Source: a virus. Taken from it: a DNA stretch of 35,106 nucleotides. The notes beneath the pieces are model-generated. The model saw only the letters and a list, made by a program, of their open reading frames with translations, was not told where the DNA came from and did no database searches. Shown piece by piece: positions 28,515 to 35,106 of this stretch. The position numbers and the translations under genes were made by a program. Location of the stretch: positions 1 to 35,106 of IMG/VR virus record IMGVR_UViG_3300025732_000135; one strand, written 5' to 3'. Numbering within the stretch: position 1 is the first letter of the stretch; every line of letters begins with the position of its first letter.

Positions 28515-31469
28515 TTAGATCATTGCCCCAGCATTTGTCACAACGAAGTCGAGAGATACGAACTCGATGGAACGGGTCGGCTGGACGAAGATCTTTCCGC
28601 GGATTGTGTTGTTTTCCACGTCTGCCTGCGTCGTCGTAGTGGTGTCAATCTTCACCTTGTAACGATCCACACCGGACTGGGCCTGGATCTGCTTGAGGAT
28701 GGGATCGACCAGTGACGAGAACCTTGCGAGCGTGGACTCACGGTTCGGCTCGAAGAGGATGGTATTTGCAACCGCCCTCACCCTACGCCTAATCTCAATG
28801 AGAAGGCGCCTGACATTCACTCTGTCAAGTGCAGACTGCCTTGCAAGCATTGTCTTCTGTCCATAAACGACAGGTGACACGGAACCGGGCACGGTTGTGA
28901 CCGGGTTGATGTTGCTTGAGTACAGGGTGTCCAGGTTGACCCTATTGAGCTTCACCTGTGCCTCAATGACATCACTGAGTGCGCCACGTGTAAAGCCTGC
29001 TGGAGCGAACCATGGGTATGCAACCTTGTCGTTCAGTGCAAAGGCACCAAGGACCGAGACTGATGGGGGAATGACAAGGTTTGCACCTGTGCCCGGATCA
29101 GTCATCACAAGGTCAGGATAGTAGGCTGCAGCGAATGATGTATCCATCACCCTATTTGCAAAGGCCGTTGCCGTCTGTGTCACGGATGGAACCTCAGTCG
29201 AGCCCGTTATCACCGCACCATTGACGTCCTTTTGCTGGATATCCATGATGTAGAGTGCATCGAACCTTGACTCAACGGCCGACACTGCGTAGTCTGTGAT
29301 GCCTGGCTCCCTGATTCCCGGTATTGCGAGGATCTGGATGTCGACATCAGAAGTCTCAGCGAGGATGTCTATTGCCTTCCTGTAGGAAGCGACTGTCGGT
29401 CCATTTGAGCCGAACTGGTTCGTTGAGTAAAGCATCTCACGAACAGCGGCAGTATCATTCAGCGCAGACTTGTTCTGGTCAAAGATGTTTACACCATCGA
29501 ATCCACCATGCACAGGGAATGTGAACTTCACAAACCTACGTGATGTGCTGTCTGCAAGGTCACTCACGGCAAGGAACCTGTATCCTGCGCTGGGGCCACC
29601 TGTACGAAGGTACGAAGCCGATGTCCAAAGGTTTGGATTGGGTAGACCTGTAGAGGATGCCGTGATTACCTGAATCCTCTCGATCGTGAACGCATTATTG
29701 TTGAACACGTCGGCATCGTAGATTGCGCCATTTGCATTGGGTGTACCGTTGTTGTCACCAACCCATGCATTGGCAAAGTCCGTGTGGTACTTGGGGAAGT
29801 ACTTGACATGAGACTCAACAGTATAATCGGCATAAGAGTTCTTGTTCGGCTCTGTGATGCTGTCATTTGCCTCAAACTGCAATCCCCAGTGAAGGTATGG
29901 AGCAGTCCTCTTGCCACTTCCAACTCCGATAGATACCGACTTGCGGAAAGGAACTGGTGGCTGGACGGCCTTTAGGAGTTCTGCGCTGTTTGAACCGACA
30001 GTGCCAAGGAAACCGCTGCCCGATGTGACCAAGTGCCAGAGTCCACGGAAACCTGCTGGGAGTGCAGATGCCGGTACTTCCTTGTTCATCACATCATCTG
30101 CAATCTCAACTCTGATGTAGCTTGACACGTTGGGGTAGAGGCCTTCCATTGCAAGCTTCTGAGATCCAACGGCACGATCAAAGTCAAAGTAGACCTTCAT
30201 GTCACCGATCACCTTGCCGAAGAATCTAGGATTGTTCGGATTGATGCTCAGCCCAACAAAGCTCTCAAGAACGACCTGATTGTCATCGGTGTCACCGAAC
30301 TCACGAACGAATAGGTCGAATGTGCCATACTCGGAAGTTGGGTCAGTGGAAGGCGTAATGTTCCTTATTGAGATCTTGACCTTTGTGTTGGCGTAAGCGC
30401 CGTCATCACGTGCGTGAACCTTGAAGAGGTTGACACCTGTTGGGTCACCAAAGCGCTGGGAGATTACCCATGGTGAGAAGGCTGTCTGGAACCTGTCCTC
30501 AAAGCCCTCATAGTTGGGAACTACAGCAGTTCCTGAGTTGTGGCTCTCAGCGGACTTTAGTACGAATGCAATTTCCTGCTTTGTGCTATTGCCTGCCCAG
30601 GGTCCCATATTCAGGTTTGAACCTGTTGGAACTGCATACTGTGAGTACACATCGTATGCCGTATAGAGATAGTGACCTGCCTCTTCAATGCGAGTCGGAT
30701 CAGTGTTGAAGAGGGTGGCAAAGTAGTTTGCAGCACTTGGATCGAAGCTTGCAGAAACGGTGTTTCCGAAAGCATCGTTTGCCTTGTGTCCTGAGAGGAA
30801 GAGGACGAACTCCTGCTTACCAGACGAGATGTCAAGGGTTCCAGTTGTGAAGCCAACCTTGTTGGCAGGTGCACTTGAGATGCTCAGGTTGTTGGTGTAA
30901 CCAGCCTCAGCAACTGATGCCGAGAGTGTTGGTATGACACCAGATGGCACCATGAGGACGCCCCTGATGATAGGGGCTGCCTTGGCTGAGGCCTGGATTC
31001 CTGCATCAGACAGATAGGTCGAACCTGCCGATTCGGACATGAAGCAGCCGAGGAAGTAAGTCCTTCCAGGCGTATCGTGACCCCATGAGTAAGCATTGGA
31101 GCCAATGTCGCCAGTTGACTGCACAATTTTGTCACCGACCACAAAACCTGAGTTTGTGACCTTTCCTGCATTGATGCCGCCCGCGGTCCTTGCCTTGCCA
31201 TCTCCTACACCAAGCACCCTGAGGTAAGTTCCTGCGTTGGCATTCTTTAGCCACTCGTAAAGTGCTAGTGGTCCAAACTGGCCACTTGCAGAATCGAACT
31301 TATTCACAAAGTCCTGGTAGTTTGCAACCGTCACGGGGACGAATGCAGGTCCACGGTTCGCGGTGCCGATCACACCGGCTGGCGTTCCGGTGGGCGTCAC
31401 TGATGTCGGTCCGGAGAGGTCAATCTCCCTTGTGCCTACACCAGCGCTCTTGAAAGTGAGTTCAGCCAT
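28515..31469 (-). CDS. Tail sheath protein 2 (gp18-like)
   Basis: A 984-residue contractile tail sheath protein. The N-terminal region has GTREIDLSGP, TPAGVIGTANRGPAFVPVTV and FGPLALYEWLKNA, and the C-terminus has the core sheath fold: SALDRVNVRRLLIEIRRRVRAV, ILFEPN, VENNTIRGKIFVQPTRSIEF and FVVTNAGAMI. It is longer than T4 gp18 (659), from added surface domains in the middle. It is a paralogue of the sheath encoded upstream (27-nt gap) and lacks that protein's inserted domain. AGGAG is 9 nt before the ATG. Sheath subunits hexamerise around the tube and contract on infection; two paralogues could build a mixed sheath or be used in different parts of the tail. Confidence 0.92.
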   Translation of the reverse strand: MAELTFKSAGVGTREIDLSGPTSVTPTGTPAGVIGTANRGPAFVPVTVANYQDFVNKFDSASGQFGPLALYEWLKNANAGTYLRVLGVGDGKARTAGGINAGKVTNSGFVVGDKIVQSTGDIGSNAYSWGHDTPGRTYFLGCFMSESAGSTYLSDAGIQASAKAAPIIRGVLMVPSGVIPTLSASVAEAGYTNNLSISSAPANKVGFTTGTLDISSGKQEFVLFLSGHKANDAFGNTVSASFDPSAANYFATLFNTDPTRIEEAGHYLYTAYDVYSQYAVPTGSNLNMGPWAGNSTKQEIAFVLKSAESHNSGTAVVPNYEGFEDRFQTAFSPWVISQRFGDPTGVNLFKVHARDDGAYANTKVKISIRNITPSTDPTSEYGTFDLFVREFGDTDDNQVVLESFVGLSINPNNPRFFGKVIGDMKVYFDFDRAVGSQKLAMEGLYPNVSSYIRVEIADDVMNKEVPASALPAGFRGLWHLVTSGSGFLGTVGSNSAELLKAVQPPVPFRKSVSIGVGSGKRTAPYLHWGLQFEANDSITEPNKNSYADYTVESHVKYFPKYHTDFANAWVGDNNGTPNANGAIYDADVFNNNAFTIERIQVITASSTGLPNPNLWTSASYLRTGGPSAGYRFLAVSDLADSTSRRFVKFTFPVHGGFDGVNIFDQNKSALNDTAAVREMLYSTNQFGSNGPTVASYRKAIDILAETSDVDIQILAIPGIREPGITDYAVSAVESRFDALYIMDIQQKDVNGAVITGSTEVPSVTQTATAFANRVMDTSFAAAYYPDLVMTDPGTGANLVIPPSVSVLGAFALNDKVAYPWFAPAGFTRGALSDVIEAQVKLNRVNLDTLYSSNINPVTTVPGSVSPVVYGQKTMLARQSALDRVNVRRLLIEIRRRVRAVANTILFEPNRESTLARFSSLVDPILKQIQAQSGVDRYKVKIDTTTTTQADVENNTIRGKIFVQPTRSIEFVSLDFVVTNAGAMI

Positions 31470-31496
31470 TTGTCAAGCTCCTGTCTCTTGTAACTA

Positions 31497-34400
31497 TCAC
31501 TCAAACTGCACACCGGAGTTCGTTATGACGAAGTCTATTGAGATGAACTCAACAGCCCTGGTCGGAACGACCACGATCCTGCCGTTGACCCTGTTGTTTT
31601 CAACATCGGTCTGCGTATTGTTTGTATCATCCATGATCACGCGGAACTTCTCGATACCGGCCTGTGCCTGGATGAGGGCTAGCCTCGGTGTTACCTGATT
31701 GACGAACCTTGCCCTGGTGGCGGGTGTGTTCTGTTCAAACAGGATGCCGTTGGCAATATCTGTCACTGTGCGCTTCACTTCGATCATCAGGCGGCGGACA
31801 TTCACTCTGTCAAGTGCGGACTTGGCAAGCTGAAGTGTCTTCTGTCCGAAGATGACGAAACCACCCGTTGGGAAGACAGCGATCGGATTGATCCTGCCTG
31901 AGTAGAGTGTGTCCCTGTCACCTGAGTTCAGGCGAACCTTGACGTTTGCAACGAAGTCCAGGGCACCACGATTGAAGCCAGCCGGCGCGAACCATGGGTA
32001 CGTGACCTTATCGTTGAATGCCATTGCACCGAGAGCGGCAACCGAGGAAGGAACTATGACCCTCCTGCCGTTGACTTCATCGTTGACCTGGACGTCTGGG
32101 AAGTACGTTGCGGCGTAATTGTTGTCAATTGCCCTGCCGATGAATGTCTCTGATGTGTACCTGACACTTGGCTTTGTCGTAGTTCCATCCCAAAGCCTGT
32201 AGCCATTATCATCGTAAGAGGGAATGTCCATGACGTACATTGCCAAGCTATTGTTGCGAGCCTTGTCGGCGGCATAGTTCGATACAAGTGCGTCCCTTAT
32301 GCCTGGGATTGCAAACACATTGACGTTGGTCGTGAACTCATCGGTCATAATGTCAACCGCAGCCTTGTAAGAAGCAACGATGTTATTGTCATTTCCGATG
32401 CCTGCGGCATTTGTCTGGAGACCGGCCTCCACAGCACCGAGCGCCTTTCCGTTCCCACCGTTGGCAGTCGATGAGGTCTCAGTTGAAGATGCCCTGTCAT
32501 TCATCAACCTGTTGTCCTTGTCGAGGATGTTCAGGCCGTCGAAGCCGCCGTAGAAGATGTTGGTGAACTTCATGTAGGGTGTGAACCTATTGAAGACCAC
32601 CGAGGACGAGTGGATGAGCGTTGCCATCGTTACGCGGTTGGTGGCGCTGCCGTAGACTATCCTGTAGTCTGAGGCGTCGTTGATTCCATCGCGTACGTAA
32701 GCGGCTTCCCTCATGTGTGCATCGGAAGTTCCTGTGACGTCTGTGAACGTCTGGTTCGAGAGGGCGACCCTTGCAAGCGTGAACTTGTTTGCATTGAGCA
32801 CGTCCGCTGCGGATCCTGTCACAAGGACATCCTGCTGTGCAATACCCTGGAACTTGGTGTATGCCGCCACGATGGGGTTCTGCATCACGCCGAGGTTTGC
32901 GTTGAGAATGGCATTTGAAACCGATCCTGTGAGGGGTACGGATGTTCCCATCACGCCCCAGTAGAACCTTGAATCTGCCCTCTCATTGACACCAGGTGAA
33001 CCGATATTTCCGTCCGTGGTGCTCATCTCACCCCTCGTCACCTTGAATCGAAGCGGAAGGGGTGGAATGAGTGAACGCTTCATGTCAGTGGTTGCACCCC
33101 TTCCATGCAGCCTTGTTCCAGCAACGAACGTCTTGCCGTCGAAGGTGAGGTTACCACCACCATCGAAGAGCGAGTCGTTAGTCTTCAGGGCAGGAATACC
33201 GTGGAAGCCGAAGGGGAGAGCATCAGATGGGACCTCACCTGTCTCGACAGCCGGGTTCATGACCACCCTGATGCTTGGGCTGCGGTTTGGATACTTTCCT
33301 GTGATAACCAGCCTACGCTCGTCACCATCATCAGCGTCAAAGTTGTAATAGACCTTCTTGTCACCAATCACCCTGGCGATGTAATTGTCTGCCTTTGGAT
33401 TGAGTGAGAGGCCTGGGTAGGCTTCTACAATCTCCGCCTGGATGTCGTCATCGAGGAAACGTCTTACCTGGATGTCAAAGGTTCCGTATGGGTTTGACTT
33501 GTCAGTTGAAGCATTGACATTGGCAACAGAGATCTTTACCTTGTCATTGCCCCATGCACCGTCAGAGATCGTCTCGAAGTGGAAGAGATCGTACTCCATC
33601 TTGCCGAATGGCTGGGAGATGAAGGCTGTGGTGCGAGGTGTGGTGTAGCGCGTGTCGTACCTACCAAACTTGGTATTGAAAGCACCGGAACCCGAGAGGA
33701 TACCGATCGTTTCTGTGGTACCACTCTTCCTGACAGGTGAGACCTCCTGGTCGACTGAGAAGTCGAGGTAGAGGAGGTGCTTCTTCTCGGAGAAGAGGTC
33801 AGGATCCGTGTTAAGGACCTTTGAGATGTAAGCATCGTCATTTGGATCGAGGGATGCCGTGAGAATCCTGACGCCTACGAAGCCATCAGTGACGTTTGTA
33901 GCAAAGTCCGCATTTGAAGACGAGATTACAATCTTGAACTTTCTTGATGTCGATGGGCTTGATGAATCCTCATCAGAGATGTAAGCGGTGTCATCCATCG
34001 TGGAACTATAAGTTCCTGCAAATGGCATCACCTGCACACGAGATCCTGAGGCTGCAAATGTTACGGCTCTCACAAGGTCAACCTGTGTGGATCCACCATA
34101 TGACACATCAAAGCTTGGGTTGTCAGTGAAGATAGGCAGGCCGTTCTCTGCACTTGGAGATGATGCTGAGATGTAGTGCTGGGCAACTATGAACTGGACA
34201 GAACTGTCGGTCCATGGATGTCCAACATTGTCACCACCAGAGAAGTTAGTCTTTGTGAACACGCTTGAAGCAAGTGCACTAACTGGTGTGATTGTTGTAT
34301 TGCCTGCATCACCTGCGGTTGACTGTGTAAGCGTGAGGACACCCAGTGCAATTGCAACAGTGATTTTCCCATTGTGGCCTGTGGCACCTTCGATTGCATT

Positions 34401-34979
34401 CTTGGTTTCTGTCGCTATTGTTGTAACAGATGACAATCCCTGGACTTGAACGACAATTCGGTTAGAACCCAGATCTGTGCCTGTGGGATTTGTACCTGTG
34501 TCATCAAACGCGTAATTGCGAGTCGTGCCATCTGTCGAAACGATCGTATATTCGCCTGTGTTATAATCGGCGGGTGTTACAGAAACATGTGTTAGTGATG
34601 CAACGGCTGCATTGGCAGGATCTGTTGGATTACCGGGCGTGATCTTGAAGCCTGCATTCTTGACAGTGCCATTAGCCAAAGTGTCGGCTATGTCTGCCAG
34701 TGAGCTGTTTGCTCCGGCCCCAAGTGTACGAATGTAGGTGAGTGCTCCCTTGTGCTTGAGCCACTCGCGTGCCGCATATGGTGCTGCGATGTCAGGGTCG
34801 AGGCCTCCGAACTTTGATGTGAAGTCCGTGAAGTTGCCCACCGTGACGGGCACGAATGCCGGACCCTTCTCAGCGGGACCGATGAGTCCAGCAGGGGTTC
34901 CCTGCGGTCCGGCTGCGCCGGCAATAAGCTCGATCTCCTGCTCGAAGAATCCCGGCGAGAGGAATGTCTGTTCGGCCAT
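31497..34979 (-). CDS. Tail sheath protein 1 (gp18-like) with an inserted domain
   Basis: An 1160-residue tail sheath protein sharing the whole plan of sheath 2: QEIELIAG, TPAGLIGPAEKGPAFVPVTV, YAAREWLKHKGALTYIRTLG at the N-terminus and SALDRVNVRRLMIEVKRTV, ILFEQN, VENNRVNGRIVVVPTRAVEF and FVITNSGVQF at the C-terminus. Residues about 115-250 (nt 34637-34230) have no counterpart in sheath 2; they form a Thr/Gly/Ala-rich beta domain (TIVSTDGTTRNYAFDD, ITVAIALGVLTLTQSTAGDA) of a kind seen as decorations on phage tail proteins. CAGGAGATTCTAATG gives a good start. The first of the visible structural genes, it is probably transcribed at high level together with sheath 2 and tube. Confidence 0.92.
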   Translation of the reverse strand: MAEQTFLSPGFFEQEIELIAGAAGPQGTPAGLIGPAEKGPAFVPVTVGNFTDFTSKFGGLDPDIAAPYAAREWLKHKGALTYIRTLGAGANSSLADIADTLANGTVKNAGFKITPGNPTDPANAAVASLTHVSVTPADYNTGEYTIVSTDGTTRNYAFDDTGTNPTGTDLGSNRIVVQVQGLSSVTTIATETKNAIEGATGHNGKITVAIALGVLTLTQSTAGDAGNTTITPVSALASSVFTKTNFSGGDNVGHPWTDSSVQFIVAQHYISASSPSAENGLPIFTDNPSFDVSYGGSTQVDLVRAVTFAASGSRVQVMPFAGTYSSTMDDTAYISDEDSSSPSTSRKFKIVISSSNADFATNVTDGFVGVRILTASLDPNDDAYISKVLNTDPDLFSEKKHLLYLDFSVDQEVSPVRKSGTTETIGILSGSGAFNTKFGRYDTRYTTPRTTAFISQPFGKMEYDLFHFETISDGAWGNDKVKISVANVNASTDKSNPYGTFDIQVRRFLDDDIQAEIVEAYPGLSLNPKADNYIARVIGDKKVYYNFDADDGDERRLVITGKYPNRSPSIRVVMNPAVETGEVPSDALPFGFHGIPALKTNDSLFDGGGNLTFDGKTFVAGTRLHGRGATTDMKRSLIPPLPLRFKVTRGEMSTTDGNIGSPGVNERADSRFYWGVMGTSVPLTGSVSNAILNANLGVMQNPIVAAYTKFQGIAQQDVLVTGSAADVLNANKFTLARVALSNQTFTDVTGTSDAHMREAAYVRDGINDASDYRIVYGSATNRVTMATLIHSSSVVFNRFTPYMKFTNIFYGGFDGLNILDKDNRLMNDRASSTETSSTANGGNGKALGAVEAGLQTNAAGIGNDNNIVASYKAAVDIMTDEFTTNVNVFAIPGIRDALVSNYAADKARNNSLAMYVMDIPSYDDNGYRLWDGTTTKPSVRYTSETFIGRAIDNNYAATYFPDVQVNDEVNGRRVIVPSSVAALGAMAFNDKVTYPWFAPAGFNRGALDFVANVKVRLNSGDRDTLYSGRINPIAVFPTGGFVIFGQKTLQLAKSALDRVNVRRLMIEVKRTVTDIANGILFEQNTPATRARFVNQVTPRLALIQAQAGIEKFRVIMDDTNNTQTDVENNRVNGRIVVVPTRAVEFISIDFVITNSGVQFE

Positions 34980-35032
34980 TAGAATCTCCTGATTTCAGTG
35001 ACGTTCATAACTATTCTTTCACGGGACGAGAT

Positions 35033-35106
35033 TCATCCGTTTCTTTTTACGTTGATCAATTGGTCAATAACGATGACTTCTTCGCCCTTCGATGGAACAC
35101 TTTCCA
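35033..35106 (-). CDS. 3' end of an unknown gene (partial)
   Basis: A frame is open from the window edge to TGA at 35035-35033 and encodes ESVPSKGEEVIVIDQLINV followed by KRNG. It is protein-like, and ends 53 nt before the sheath 1 start. In T4-like order this could be a virion or terminase gene, but 23 residues do not allow assignment. The 53-nt gap holds a GAATAGTTA motif (35006-35019) but no clear terminator. Confidence 0.55.
   Translation of the reverse strand, partial: ESVPSKGEEVIVIDQLINVKRNG

Noticed and set aside
1-35106. tRNA genes, CRISPR arrays, insertion sequences, attachment sites
   Set aside because: No cloverleaf-like or CCA-ending segment, no regularly spaced direct repeats, no transposase or integrase and no terminal inverted repeats were seen on either strand by eye.

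Overview
This window is part of the genome of a contractile-tailed (myovirus-type) bacteriophage. Every gene I can support lies on the minus strand, so transcription runs from right to left. It carries gp18-like tail sheaths, a gp19-like tail tube, a tape measure protein, baseplate-like proteins, and a T4-style set of replication, recombination and nucleotide genes (gp32-like SSB, RecA/UvsX-like recombinase, DnaB/gp41-like helicase, FEN/RNase H-like exonuclease, ribonucleotide reductase, ThyX). No integrase, repressor, tRNA or host gene is visible, so a virulent phage is likely. Nothing here fixes the host; the B12-type reductase with ThyX and a phosphomannomutase would fit an aquatic phage, but that is inference.

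Layout in transcription order (high to low coordinates). (1) Virion block, about 35.1-15.3 kb: the 3' end of an unknown gene; two tandem paralogous tail sheath genes; the tail tube gene followed by a strong terminator; a gp26-like tail assembly gene whose downstream partner appears to be joined by a +1 ribosomal frameshift; a small ORF; a 1490-residue tape measure protein with a fourfold hydrophobic repeat; a small ORF; and three structural or baseplate genes, including a gp53/LysM-like one. (2) Replication and recombination block, about 15.3-7.7 kb: a very short family A DNA polymerase, three poorly known proteins (one with a degenerate HD domain, one faintly UDG-like), gp32-like SSB with its own promoter, structured leader and terminator, the recombinase, the exonuclease and the helicase. 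(3) Nucleotide and DNA-repair block, about 7.7 kb to the left end: class II ribonucleotide reductase, ClpP-like protease, DUF2061-like membrane protein, a thyX 5' remnant, a GIY-YIG homing endonuclease, intact thyX, phosphomannomutase, an MBD4-like HhH-GPD glycosylase, a zincless Fpg/Nei glycosylase, a small ORF and a MazG/dimeric-dUTPase-like enzyme.

The genes are tightly packed, with stop/start overlaps of 1-20 nt and no gene-free stretch longer than about 110 nt. The reductase, dUTPase-like enzyme and ThyX together make dTTP and keep uracil out of DNA, while the two glycosylases point to active base-excision repair. The points most worth a second look are: the thyX remnant / homing endonuclease / intact thyX arrangement; the predicted +1 frameshift in the tail chaperone; the T4-gene-32-like leader; the minimal polymerase with an altered motif C; the paired sheath proteins, one with an inserted domain; and the phage-borne MBD4-like glycosylase. 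All family assignments come from reading motifs and remembered family sequences; no database search was run.
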